From contig NZ_CP050699.1 of assembly GCF_005116675.2 (NCBI RefSeq), forward strand, positions 5,279,001 through 5,343,000: a DNA stretch of 64,000 bases, given 5' to 3'. The notes beneath the pieces were generated by a model, which saw only the letters and a list, made by a program, of their open reading frames with translations, had not been told where the DNA came from and made no database searches. Position numbers and translations under genes: made by a program. This document shows, in pieces, positions 8,793-17,442 of the stretch. Every line of letters starts with the position of its first letter. The stretch's first letter is position 1. This DNA is from Desulfosediminicola ganghwensis. GTDB lineage: Bacteria > Desulfobacterota > Desulfobulbia > Desulfobulbales > Desulfocapsaceae.

Positions 8793-9374
8793 TTAAATCT
8801 CAATTTTTGCGCCAAGTTTAGCCACAAACTTGGCAAGCCAGGCTGGATGTGCCGGCCAGGCTGGTGCAGTAATAAGGTTGCCTTCCTGGTGAGCTGCATC
8901 CATATCCACAGCTATATAGGTACCTCCTGCTGCCGCAACCTCCGGCGCACAGGCAGGATATGCAGAACACTCACGGCCGGAGAGTACTCCGGCAGCTGTA
9001 AGGAGCTGAGCACCGTGACAAATGGCAGCGATCGGCTTTTCTGCCGCTGCAAAAGCTTTGACAATATCAAGCACCTTATCATTTAAACGCAGGTACTCAG
9101 GCGCACGACCGCCTGGGATAACCAACCCCACATACGCATCCATCTCGACAGCTTCGAAATCCGCATTCAGGGTGAAATTATGCCCACGCTTCTCGCTGTA
9201 GGTCTGATCACCTTCGAAATCATGCACGGAGGTCCGTACAAAGTCACCAGCTTTTTTGTCAGGACATACTGCATCAACCTGATAGCCCAGCATGGAGAGG
9301 GCCTGGAATGGCACCATTACCTCGTAATCCTCAACGTAATCTCCCACCAGTACCAATATTTTCTTAGCAGCCAT
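8793..9374 (-). CDS. DJ-1/PfpI family protein
   Basis: The 193-residue protein belongs to the DJ-1/PfpI (class I glutamine amidotransferase-like) superfamily. The nucleophile elbow AICHGAQLL near residue 120 carries the conserved Cys-His pair, and [12 protein letters not shown] carries the usual glycine-rich acid-containing segment. Family members include YhbO/YajL-type stress proteins (glyoxalase or protein-repair activities are debated) and intracellular peptidase PfpI; the exact reaction cannot be assigned. The ATG at 9374 has AAGGAG seven bases upstream, so longer starts at 9446 are rejected. Confidence 0.92.
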   Translation of the reverse strand: MAAKKILVLVGDYVEDYEVMVPFQALSMLGYQVDAVCPDKKAGDFVRTSVHDFEGDQTYSEKRGHNFTLNADFEAVEMDAYVGLVIPGGRAPEYLRLNDKVLDIVKAFAAAEKPIAAICHGAQLLTAAGVLSGRECSAYPACAPEVAAAGGTYIAVDMDAAHQEGNLITAPAWPAHPAWLAKFVAKLGAKIEI

Positions 9375-9817
9375 CTCAGATCTCCTTGGTTGGATGTTTT
9401 CTTTACTTTCAGCCCCTTTGAACACGCAGGATGCATAAATAAGCACTTTCAGATATCAATCTGCAACTTCCGAAACACCGCTGCAGGCTCACTTTACAAC
9501 TCGTGCTGACCTCATGGGTGTATTAAGCAAATCTTATTCCAATTACCGAAAAACATTCAATCCCCTGATCTTTTGCCACTTCCAATGTACCATCTTACCA
9601 GAAAACTCCGCCAGACACCTCCATACATGTCTGGATAAGAGACACACATGCCTCATTATCGGACATGTTCAACGCATCCTCCGGCAACAGATCCACGATC
9701 CAGGCAAATATGCTTTTTCCTTCTGGTGTGCTGGTGTGCTAGGATAAAATGAAGCAACAGATCTTGCCTACCAACCGAGTAATCATCATATACGATCGAA
9801 AACCATGGGGAAAAACT
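9375..9817. other. Intergenic region between divergent PfpI-like and rubredoxin genes
   Basis: 443 bp with no convincing gene; short open frames here match nothing recognisable and have poor start sites. It must contain the two divergent promoters. A short tandem (GCTGGTGTGCTGGTGTGCTA near 9730) lies about 80 bp before rubredoxin. Confidence 0.4.
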
Positions 9818-9979
9818 ATGCAAAAATATGTCTGTGATGTGTGCGGCTATGTCTATGATCCTGCTGAAGGTTCTCCCGATCAGGGAATTTCACCGGGCAC
9901 CGCTTTTGAGGATCTGCCGGATGATTTTACCTGCCCGTTATGCGGTGTAGATAAATCCCAGTTCAGCCCGGAAGAATAA
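9818..9979 (+). CDS. rub: Rubredoxin
   Basis: The 53-residue electron carrier binds a single iron through four cysteines, visible as [10 protein letters not shown] near the start and [11 protein letters not shown] near the end. Spacing and length are those of classical anaerobe rubredoxins. It is a soluble, one-electron carrier, commonly partnering rubredoxin:oxygen oxidoreductase or superoxide reductase; neither partner is in this window. The ATG at 9818 directly precedes QKYVCDVC; a longer reading from 9749 adds 23 residues that do not belong to the family. It converges with the sigma-54 activator gene. Confidence 0.97.
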   Translation: MQKYVCDVCGYVYDPAEGSPDQGISPGTAFEDLPDDFTCPLCGVDKSQFSPEE

Positions 9980-10055
9980 TACTTCTCACTGAGCTTTCGT
10001 TTATATTTTTTTTGAACTCCCAACCAGCAGGTGACGGTCAGAGGGGAACTTCGCT

Positions 10056-12173
10056 CTATCGATGAGCACTGATATCTATCCGGTACTTCCGCAGCTTTTC
10101 ATAGAGGGTCGACCTGGCAACTCCAAGCATCTGAGCTGTGCGGCGGATATTACCCCGGTTATCATTCAGCGCTCCCACAATTGCCTGGTACTCTGAGTTT
10201 TGCAGTGTACGGGCTGCGGGCACCACATCAGACCTACTTTTCGTCTGATTTTCACCGCTCTTTGCCAAGGCAAGTTCCACCGGTACTGTTACGGGAGGGG
10301 GGTCTGTAATCTCCCTGCTGAGATCAGCTACTGTAATCACACCGCCCTGGCAGACATGCACAGCCCGCTCGATTATATTCTCCAATTGCCTGATATTGCC
10401 CGGCCAGTTATAACGACGCAGCCCCTCCATCACACCATCAGCCATCAGCGGCTTGTCCCTGTCAAGTCCACGACACACTTTTGCCAGGAAATGCTCTATC
10501 AACACTCCCAGATCACCAATTCGCAGCCTGAGCGGCGGCAGATTGACAGTGAGCACATTCAATCGGTAATAAAGATCTTCACGAAAGGTGTTTTCACTGA
10601 TTGCCTGCATCAACCTGCTATTGGTTGCCGCAATGATCCGCACATCAACAGGTCGTGCGTATTTGCCGCCCACCCTCACGACTTCTTTCCGCTCCACTAC
10701 CCGCAACAGATTCACCTGGGCTGCGAGCGGCATCTCGCCTATCTCATCGAGAAAGATTGTTCCACCATCCGCCAGCTCAAATTTCCCGGGGTTCCCTTGC
10801 CTGCCGGCACCGGTAAAGGCTCCCTGGGCGTAGCCAAAGAGCTCACTCTGCAATAACTCACGTGGCAAAGCTCCGCAATTCACAGCAACAAAAGGCCCGC
10901 CACATCGCTCGCCACCGTTATGAATTGCCTGGGCGAACATCTCTTTACCTGTGCCGCTCTCACCGAGTATCAGGGTATTGGTACTGGACTCACCGGCAAT
11001 TTTTGCCAGTCGCACACTCTCCATCAACTGGGGTGAGGTGCCGACAATATCATCGAATGTGAAAACGGCCTTGGAACCGACGTAGCGATTTACCATACGC
11101 CTCACTGATTTGACTTCACGCAGAGTAATGACGAGTCCTTCCGAGGTGGTGATTGGCGTGGCGGAAATAAGGCAATGCACAAGAGCGCCACCGCTGAGCC
11201 GCAGAGTTGCCTCCCTCTCCTGCACCCGCTTTCCGCTGGCAACAATCTCCTTGAAATCGATGCCCGCGATAATATGTTCATTGATGGCTACCATCCCACC
11301 GGAAACTTTCCCACCATTGTCGGTAAGCTCCAGAATTCCCCGTGCCTTTTCATTGATATCGGTAATTCGCAAGTTACGGTCGATGGTAAGCAGGCCGTCC
11401 TGAATGAGCTCAAAAATCCCCTGCTTTTCCTGCAACAGCGCCACCTTGTTTTTAAGCACCAACTCTATTTTCAACTGCTGCTCAATAGCGCTTACCGCTG
11501 CTTTCACCATCCCCAGGGTATGGGTATGCACCTTATCCCAGAGACATGAGAGATTAAGGCAACCTATGATCTTGCCCTCGGGGTCATGAACAGGCGCAGC
11601 TGAACAGCTGAGGCCATGGTTACGCTGGGCAAAATGCTCCTCTGCCCATATCTGCACCGGTTCATTCAGGTAAAGAGCGGTGCCGACGCCGTTGGTACCG
11701 ACTGTTTTCTCCGAATACTCCACCCCCTGCCCATACGCCAGATTTCCTTCCAGCGACTCGGTGTCCCCCACAGAGAAGAGGATTATTCCCTCCTCATCAG
11801 AAAGGATTATGATTGACCGTGAGCCTTCAATAGTGGAATAGAGGTTTTCAATTACCGGCAGGCTGATCCGAATCAACTCACTGCGACTCTTTAAAATCCT
11901 GCTCAATCTGCCTGCAGCAATCCTGGCTGGCTCAACTTTGAATGGGTCCACACCATGTTCCAGGCTGCGACGCCAGGAAGCGAACACAAAATCACGCGGT
12001 TTTATACCATCATGATCTGCAATAAATTCTTCACCGGCACAGAACTGCTGCCATTGTTGGGCAATGAGCTGTTTTGAAGTATTGTTAAACATAGTTTGAT
12101 AGATCGCATACTTTTGAAGTAACTGTGGTACAGTATCATTGCATGCTGCTGCAACTCCTGAGATTTGTACCAT
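10056..12173 (-). CDS. Sigma-54-dependent activator, AcoR/DhaR-like (GAF-PAS-AAA-Fis)
   Basis: The 705-residue transcription activator has an N-terminal GAF-type sensor (about 60-230, including GQGVEYSEKTVGTNGVGTAL, typical of AcoR/DhaR proteins) and a PAS domain (about 245-350). The AAA+ core (about 375-610) has Walker A GESGTGKE, the sigma-54 contact loop GAFTGA and Walker B GGTIFLDEIGE; a Fis-type HTH follows at the C-terminus (RRTAQMLGVARSTLYEKLRK). There is no receiver domain, so it senses a ligand directly. Its target is unknown: no convincing -24/-12 promoter was found next to it. ATG 12173 has AGGA seven bases upstream; ATG 12092 is a possible shorter start. Confidence 0.92.
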   Translation of the reverse strand: MVQISGVAAACNDTVPQLLQKYAIYQTMFNNTSKQLIAQQWQQFCAGEEFIADHDGIKPRDFVFASWRRSLEHGVDPFKVEPARIAAGRLSRILKSRSELIRISLPVIENLYSTIEGSRSIIILSDEEGIILFSVGDTESLEGNLAYGQGVEYSEKTVGTNGVGTALYLNEPVQIWAEEHFAQRNHGLSCSAAPVHDPEGKIIGCLNLSCLWDKVHTHTLGMVKAAVSAIEQQLKIELVLKNKVALLQEKQGIFELIQDGLLTIDRNLRITDINEKARGILELTDNGGKVSGGMVAINEHIIAGIDFKEIVASGKRVQEREATLRLSGGALVHCLISATPITTSEGLVITLREVKSVRRMVNRYVGSKAVFTFDDIVGTSPQLMESVRLAKIAGESSTNTLILGESGTGKEMFAQAIHNGGERCGGPFVAVNCGALPRELLQSELFGYAQGAFTGAGRQGNPGKFELADGGTIFLDEIGEMPLAAQVNLLRVVERKEVVRVGGKYARPVDVRIIAATNSRLMQAISENTFREDLYYRLNVLTVNLPPLRLRIGDLGVLIEHFLAKVCRGLDRDKPLMADGVMEGLRRYNWPGNIRQLENIIERAVHVCQGGVITVADLSREITDPPPVTVPVELALAKSGENQTKSRSDVVPAARTLQNSEYQAIVGALNDNRGNIRRTAQMLGVARSTLYEKLRKYRIDISAHR

Positions 12174-12226
12174 ATCAGGTTCCTGAATGCAGTCTTCATA
12201 TTCCCCGTCCTTACCGTGTTACCGCT

Positions 12227-13228
12227 ATGATCACAGTTACTGCCGCTATTATCCATAACAACGATACCATCCTCATCGCCAGAAAACGGGCAGGATTGCA
12301 CCTTGCCGGCTACTGGGAGTTTCCTGGAGGCAAGCTGGAAGAAAACGAGACACCCGGGGAATGCCTGAAACGGGAGCTGATGGAAGAGTTTAGCATCCAC
12401 TGCAGGGTGGGGGAGTATATCGGAGAATCAATATACGATTATGGCACCAAAAAAATCCGGTTGCTCGGATATACGGTCCATCATCTCAAAGGTGATTTTA
12501 TTTTAAGAGATCACGACATGATTCGCTGGCTGCCCGTTGACGACATTGATGACATTCATCGACTTGTGGAAAGTATCGCGACACTGAGCTGGGCTCCTGC
12601 AGATATCCCACTGGTCCAGGAATTTGCCGCTCGCCGATTCCATGAAGAGACCATCGCTTATTACAATACGAACGCTGTCAATTATATCGAGGGCACCTTA
12701 GCAAACGATATGCAGCAACTCCGTCAAGCTTTCACCGACCTGTTGCCTGAAGGTGGCCATATCCTTGATCTCGGTTGTGGGTCCGGCCGAGATTCCAAAG
12801 CTTTTCTTTCTGAAGGGTTTGAGGTTACAGCCATGGACGCCTCCCCAGCCATTGCTCATCACGCCTCCCACCATATCAACCAGAAAGTTCTGGTGAAAAA
12901 AGCGCAGGATATTGAAGTGGCCGATACCTATAATGGCATTTGGGCCTGTGCCAGTCTGCTGCATCTACCCGATTGGGAACTGGCCCCTGTGCTGAAACGA
13001 CTCGAAAAAGCACTACTGCCGGATGGGGTGCTCTATTTATCCTTTAAAAAACAGAAATATCCTGATAATTCTCAGAGATTTTTCTGCTATCCTAATCCAG
13101 CCGACCTTAGAGATTTGATTAAAAACTGCCAAAGGCTGCAATTGGTCGATAGCTTTACCAGCTGCAGCGGCAAAACGAAGAGTTTGCATGAACAGTGGCA
13201 TAACATCATCGCCCGCAAAACGGATTAG
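12227..13228 (+). CDS. Nudix hydrolase-SAM methyltransferase fusion
   Basis: The 333-residue, two-domain protein has at residues about 1-130 a MutT-like Nudix hydrolase with a complete Nudix box (GGKLEEN, E, then RELMEEF), resembling 8-oxo-dGTP pyrophosphatases (ARKRAGLHLAGYWEFPGG). From about 145 to the end it is a class I SAM-dependent methyltransferase with motif I ILDLGCGSGRDS, the acidic residue in AMDASP, and WACASLLHLP at motif IV. The fusion is in one uninterrupted frame. ATG 12227 begins right at the Nudix strand; a frame extending back to 12125 overlaps the divergent activator and is unlikely. The patatin gene follows after 6 bp, suggesting an operon. Confidence 0.88.
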   Translation: MITVTAAIIHNNDTILIARKRAGLHLAGYWEFPGGKLEENETPGECLKRELMEEFSIHCRVGEYIGESIYDYGTKKIRLLGYTVHHLKGDFILRDHDMIRWLPVDDIDDIHRLVESIATLSWAPADIPLVQEFAARRFHEETIAYYNTNAVNYIEGTLANDMQQLRQAFTDLLPEGGHILDLGCGSGRDSKAFLSEGFEVTAMDASPAIAHHASHHINQKVLVKKAQDIEVADTYNGIWACASLLHLPDWELAPVLKRLEKALLPDGVLYLSFKKQKYPDNSQRFFCYPNPADLRDLIKNCQRLQLVDSFTSCSGKTKSLHEQWHNIIARKTD

Positions 13229-13234
13229 TCCCTT

Positions 13235-14116
13235 ATGAAAGACAAAACAGTATCACTCGTTCTGGGAAGCGGAGGGGCCCGTGGCCTCGCCCATATCGGC
13301 GTTATCAGATGGCTGGAAGAGCATGGGTATCAGATCCAGTCCATCTCTGCCTGTTCAATGGGGGCACTGATTGGCGGCATCTACGCCATGGACAAACTCG
13401 ATGAATATGAACAATGGGTGCGAGCTATATCGAAGTTCGATATCATTTCCCTGCTCGATGTATCCTGGAATACCTCCGGGCTCTTCAAGGGTGACAAAGT
13501 GATCAACACCCTGGTTGAACTGGTAGGTGACCAGCTGATTGAAGAACTGCCCATACGGTACACAGCGGTTGCTGTTGATATTCAGAATGAAAAAGAGATC
13601 TGGATTAACTCAGGCAGGCTCTTTGATGCCATTCGGGCCTCGATCTCCCTGCCCATGCTTTTTACACCTCACATACGAAAAGGTGTGAGCCTCATAGATG
13701 GTGGAGTGCTGAATCCGGTGCCAATCGCCCCGACCTTCAGTGACACCACAAATATGACAATAGCTGTTAACCTCGGCGGGCCGGTTCAAGCTCAGCAAAA
13801 GGCAGCATCTCAATTGCCGAGACATGAAGATAGCTCACAGAAGTTCCACCAGAAAATCACAACGTATATTAAATCGCGCCAGAAGAACAAAAGTTTCAAG
13901 ATGCCCGATTGGAGCGTCTACGATGTTGCCAACCAGGCATTCGACGCCATGCAATCCACCATCGCCAGACAAAAGCTTGCAGCCTATCCCCCCGATCACA
14001 CCATTGAGATCCCCAGAAACGCCTGCGGAACCCTTGAATTTGATAGAGCTGCTGAAATAATTGAGCTGGGTTACCAAAAAGCGGACGAAACCATGGCCGG
14101 AGTGACAGATGAATAG
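13235..14116 (+). CDS. Patatin-like phospholipase (RssA-like)
   Basis: The 293-residue lipid acyl hydrolase has an oxyanion hole at GSGGARGLAHIG (residues 11-22) and a nucleophile elbow reading ACSMG (the family consensus is GxSxG, here the first Gly is Ala). The catalytic aspartate lies in LIDGGVLNPVP. Length fits the short bacterial RssA/YlbK group rather than secreted ExoU-type toxins, and no signal peptide or TM helix is seen, so it probably acts in the cytoplasm or at the inner membrane face. It starts 6 bp after the Nudix-methyltransferase stop without its own strong ribosome site, so coupling is likely. Confidence 0.92.
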   Translation: MKDKTVSLVLGSGGARGLAHIGVIRWLEEHGYQIQSISACSMGALIGGIYAMDKLDEYEQWVRAISKFDIISLLDVSWNTSGLFKGDKVINTLVELVGDQLIEELPIRYTAVAVDIQNEKEIWINSGRLFDAIRASISLPMLFTPHIRKGVSLIDGGVLNPVPIAPTFSDTTNMTIAVNLGGPVQAQQKAASQLPRHEDSSQKFHQKITTYIKSRQKNKSFKMPDWSVYDVANQAFDAMQSTIARQKLAAYPPDHTIEIPRNACGTLEFDRAAEIIELGYQKADETMAGVTDE

Positions 14117-14313
14117 CCAATAAGGCTTTGCATGTCAAAACGTTAGTCGCGTGTGGTCTATCTCGTAAATTTCACAAATATCAGGCAGGCCTGGGCAAAA
14201 GGTTCAGCGGTTCAACTGTCTTCCTGCGAACCCCTCTCTTAGCTGCTCTGACTTTTGACGATAATGCGGTTTTTGATCCTGGATACAGACAAGGCAAGAG
14301 AACCGTTATCACG

Positions 14314-14703
14314 CTACCTCTTCCGGTAAACCATCCCATTGAACCTGGCAACCACCTCACCCTCATCATCCGTCACAAGCACATCATAAGCGCCAAGCCG
14401 GGTGGGCTGACAGACTTCTGTGGCCTCGGCATAAAGAGTTCCGGATGAACGTCCCTTTAAAAAGGAGATATTGACGTTTATGGCCAGGGCCAGCTGGCCA
14501 CGGCTGTTAGAGGCAGCGGCAAATGCCAGATCAGCCAGGGTAAAGATGGCGCCGCCCTGCACAACACCGGCACCATTGAGATGATTTTCGGTTATCACCA
14601 GCTGAGCCCGGCAATACCCTGAGCGAACTTCAATAATCTCTATACCGGTCATGGCCGCAAAACGGTCATTACCAAAATAGTCTTTCGCTGTCCGGGTATC
14701 CAT
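14314..14703 (-). CDS. PaaI-like hot-dog thioesterase
   Basis: The 129-residue protein has the PaaI/4HBT hot-dog fold, hydrolysing acyl-CoA or aryl-CoA thioesters. The central helix and its lead-in read HLNGAGVVQGGAIFTLADLA, where the Asn/Gly-rich turn and the Asp are the catalytic region of the family. Length is normal. GAGAG lies four bases upstream of the ATG at 14703. It is transcribed toward the patatin gene and appears monocistronic; the 197 bp between them hold nothing recognised. Substrate cannot be told from sequence. Confidence 0.88.
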   Translation of the reverse strand: MDTRTAKDYFGNDRFAAMTGIEIIEVRSGYCRAQLVITENHLNGAGVVQGGAIFTLADLAFAAASNSRGQLALAINVNISFLKGRSSGTLYAEATEVCQPTRLGAYDVLVTDDEGEVVARFNGMVYRKR

Positions 14704-14894
14704 CTTGCTCTCTGTTTTTGAAAAATGGAGAAAATGCTATTGGTGAAACGTGAAGTTTCAGGTGTAAGAATAACACCTGCCTGCAGGAGTGGCCACAAAG
14801 TTCTGTGCGCCTGAACTGCCAACAATCTTAACCCATTGTCAGAAATGAGCTGATAGATGGAGAGTCACCATACATAAGCCTCCTGACTCACTTC

Positions 14895-15368
14895 TTACTC
14901 AAATGGAATTGGTGTAAAACCTGCCTTATCATCCTTGAGATTTAGGGCATTGATGAGGCTTCCAAGGCTGGTCTCAAGCTTGGTAAGTTGTTCCTCACCC
15001 AGTTGATCCAGGGCTTCACTCAACTTGCCTTGCGGCGGAGATGGAGCCATGGTCAGAAGCCCTTTGCCGGCTTCAGTAACCGAAAGATGAACCGAGCGCT
15101 GATCGGTTTTGCTGCGATCACGCGCAATCAGGTTTTTACGTTCCAGCTTGTCCAGCATATTTGAACAAGTGGAGGCATGGATAGAGAGCAGAGTGGCAAG
15201 TTGTGAAACCTTTAATCCTGGTGTCTGAGCGACTTCATAAAGCATCCATAACTGCGCACTACTGAGGCCGCATGCCTTCTCTACAGTTTTTGAATGCGCC
15301 TGCATCGCCTTGAATACAATGCGAAGCTGCTGTGTAACAGCATGAGATCGCGAATTTTTTTCAAACAT
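14895..15368 (-). CDS. MarR-family transcriptional regulator
   Basis: The 157-residue winged-helix repressor has a recognition segment reading LKVSQLATLLSIHASTCSNMLDKLERKNLI, shown here as the classical MarR helix-turn-helix, followed by the wing RSKTDQRSVHLSVTEAGK. GGAGG lies four bases before the ATG. It sits 158 bp downstream of proX on the same strand, separated by a terminator-like hairpin. A perfect palindrome of MarR-operator type at the candidate proV promoter (18887-18902) makes the betaine operon a plausible target, comparable with the GbsR/OpcR MarR-like regulators of betaine uptake; this link is inferred. Confidence 0.92.
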   Translation of the reverse strand: MFEKNSRSHAVTQQLRIVFKAMQAHSKTVEKACGLSSAQLWMLYEVAQTPGLKVSQLATLLSIHASTCSNMLDKLERKNLIARDRSKTDQRSVHLSVTEAGKGLLTMAPSPPQGKLSEALDQLGEEQLTKLETSLGSLINALNLKDDKAGFTPIPFE

Positions 15369-15442
15369 ACTTCCTCCAGATTAGGTGCTTCACAAAACCA
15401 GCCTTACTCTCCCGTTACACCAGATTTGATGAACTCGCAAAC

Positions 15443-15462
15443 CTGAATTTACAAAATTTCAG
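15443..15462. promoter_or_regulatory. Quasi-palindrome upstream of the MarR gene
   Basis: CTGAATTTACAAAATTTCAG is a 20-base imperfect inverted repeat about 75 bp before the MarR start. It could be an autoregulatory operator; it does not resemble the palindrome at the proV promoter. Confidence 0.3.
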
Positions 15463-15490
15463 ATGCAAGCCGTGTAATGTCGGCAATTAA

Positions 15491-15520
15491 TTCCCGGCGA
15501 ATCAGGCGACTCGCCGGGAA
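15491..15520 (-). terminator. Hairpin after proX
   Basis: TTCCCGGCGA and TCGCCGGGAA form a perfect 10-bp G+C-rich stem with a 10-base loop, starting 6 bp after the proX stop. The T-rich tail on the minus strand is weak (TTAATT). It probably ends the proVWX transcript or stabilises its 3' end. Confidence 0.75.
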
Positions 15521-15526
15521 ATAACC

Positions 15527-16561
15527 TTATTGGGCTGCCTTGCGTGCTTCAGTCAACCATCCGTTCCAGGTATCGGTGTTACCGGCAATCCACTCTTCAA
15601 CATGACGCTCGATATCTTTCTTGCTCTTTTCGCCTTCACTCATACGAGTGTTCTGCTCATTAATATCTGAAAGCGGTAGTTTAAATACTTCAAAAAATCG
15701 CTTTGCGACAGGATTTTTTTCAATAAACTTCTTATTAGCAACAATACGGATATCGGATACAACAAATCCAAGATCTACAGGATCAGAAACTGCGCCGACA
15801 GCACCACTTACGGTCATCCGGTCCACTGCCTGACTCTGAGCTTCTGTCGGCTTGATTTCCGGAACATTTATCCACATTACATCTTCACCCGGCTTCAGCT
15901 TGAAGATTGTCCAGTTTGGTGCCCAAGTATAGAAGAAAATCGGCTCTCCATCGTTATATGCCGCGATGGCTGAGGCCATAGACGCCTCATAGGAGGCCTT
16001 GATCGGATTGATATGATCTTCAAGACCATAGACATCCATATGATGAGCGATAGTTGTCTCACATCCCCAGCCTGGAGGACAAGCGGTAAGATCAGCTTTG
16101 CCATCATTATTTTTATCAAAGGCTTTCTTCACCTCTTCACGTTTGAAATCATCGAGAGATTTAATACCAAACTTTTCTACGTGTTCCTTGGAAACAAGAT
16201 ACCCCTGAAGACCACCAGCTTTTACCACGTAGCCAACTCTTTCAGCTTTCTCTTCAAAGTCTTTCGGCAGCTGCGCGTCATGGATCGGAAACCAGCCGTT
16301 TGTCCAATAATCCACATCACCCAGGGCTACAGTTTTATAAAAAATCGGATTTTGCAGATCTTTCGGCTTTTTCACTTTAAAACCAAGTTCTTCCAACCCA
16401 CGACGAACAAGAGCTTCCTGAAAAAAACCTGTGTTCCAGGTCGCACGTGCAGGGTTGACGGTAACACCTTTACCAGGCTTCATATCATCTGCAAAAACAG
16501 TTGTCATTGAGCCAAGACTCAGAGCTGTCACCGTTGCTGCAATACACATCTTTTTAAACAT
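15527..16561 (-). CDS. proX: Glycine betaine/proline ABC transporter, substrate-binding protein
   Basis: The 344-residue periplasmic binding protein has a signal peptide over residues 1-25 (FKKMCIAATVTALSLGSM, cleavage likely after VFA). Mature-protein features typical of ProX include ATWNTGFFQEAL, DYWTNGWFPIHDAQLP and the Trp-rich ligand cage (FFYTWAPNWTIF). It delivers betaine to the ProW/ProV complex. The ATG at 16561 has GGGAGG seven bases upstream, so an earlier start at 16579 is not needed. It is the third gene of proV-proW-proX, 17 bp after proW. Uptake of compatible solute fits a marine or saline habitat. Confidence 0.96.
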   Translation of the reverse strand: MFKKMCIAATVTALSLGSMTTVFADDMKPGKGVTVNPARATWNTGFFQEALVRRGLEELGFKVKKPKDLQNPIFYKTVALGDVDYWTNGWFPIHDAQLPKDFEEKAERVGYVVKAGGLQGYLVSKEHVEKFGIKSLDDFKREEVKKAFDKNNDGKADLTACPPGWGCETTIAHHMDVYGLEDHINPIKASYEASMASAIAAYNDGEPIFFYTWAPNWTIFKLKPGEDVMWINVPEIKPTEAQSQAVDRMTVSGAVGAVSDPVDLGFVVSDIRIVANKKFIEKNPVAKRFFEVFKLPLSDINEQNTRMSEGEKSKKDIERHVEEWIAGNTDTWNGWLTEARKAAQ

Positions 16562-16578
16562 AATTATTCCTCCCTTCA

Positions 16579-17418
16579 TTATTTTTTCTGAGTTCCCATG
16601 GACTGGGTAATTCGATCAAGCACAATCGCCACCAGGACGATGGACAGGCCGCCAATGGTTGCGAGCCCAATATCCAAGGTGTTAAGTCCAAGAATTACTG
16701 GGGCCCCCAATCCTCCGGCACCGATAAGTGCAGCAATCACTACCATGGACAATGCCATCATAATGGTCTGATTCACCCCTGCCATGATAGTCGGTAAAGC
16801 CAGAGGAATTTGCACTCTGGTCAAAACTTGCCAACTGGTTGCGCCAAAAGCGAGTGATGCCTCAACTAATTCAGGATGGACCTGTCGGATACCGAGACTG
16901 GTCAACCGAATAATAGGTGGGAGGGCAAAGACGATGGTTGCCAGAACACCAGCCACATTACCGATGGAAAACAGCATGACTATCGGCACCAGATAAACAA
17001 AGGCCGGCGTAGTCTGCATCGCATCAAGTAACGGCCTGAGTAGCATTTCGAAACGATCATTGCGGCCAGACATTATTCCCACAGGAATGCCGACTAACAT
17101 GCAAAAAACCACTGAGGAAAATACCATTGCCAGGGTTACCATTGTTTCTTCCCACAAGCCGAGCAAACCGATAAAAACAAAAGTTGCTACGGTATAAATT
17201 GCCAACTTTATGGAAGTGGTTCGCCAGGCGATAATTGCCATAATTGCAATAAAGACCAGCGGCGGAATAGCCTGTAGCCCGCTCTCCATTCCTGAAAGTG
17301 TTACGTCTACCGGCCATTTTATTATCTGGAAAAACCAGCGATATCCTTCAACCAGCCAGTCAATAAAAGCCGTTATCCAATCATCCAGGGGGATCATTTT
17401 TTCTTCAAAACTCAACAT
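16579..17418 (-). CDS. proW: Glycine betaine/proline ABC transporter, permease
   Basis: The 279-residue inner-membrane permease of the OpuA/ProW family has about six or seven hydrophobic helices. It carries the EAA-type cytoplasmic loop that contacts the ATPase (ELVEASLAFGATSWQVLTRV). It is shorter at the N-terminus than E. coli ProW, like OpuAB proteins. AGGAG lies six bases before ATG 17418. It lies 24 bp after the proV stop and 17 bp before proX, within one operon. Confidence 0.95.
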   Translation of the reverse strand: MLSFEEKMIPLDDWITAFIDWLVEGYRWFFQIIKWPVDVTLSGMESGLQAIPPLVFIAIMAIIAWRTTSIKLAIYTVATFVFIGLLGLWEETMVTLAMVFSSVVFCMLVGIPVGIMSGRNDRFEMLLRPLLDAMQTTPAFVYLVPIVMLFSIGNVAGVLATIVFALPPIIRLTSLGIRQVHPELVEASLAFGATSWQVLTRVQIPLALPTIMAGVNQTIMMALSMVVIAALIGAGGLGAPVILGLNTLDIGLATIGGLSIVLVAIVLDRITQSMGTQKK

Positions 17419-17442
17419 CTCGGTCTCCTGCGGAAAATAAAA

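Noticed and set aside
9447-9747. Small open frames upstream of rubredoxin
   Set aside because: No recognisable motif, poor start contexts, and overlap with the expected divergent promoter region.
10200-10856. 218-codon plus-strand open frame
   Set aside because: Antisense to the AAA+ core of the sigma-54 activator.
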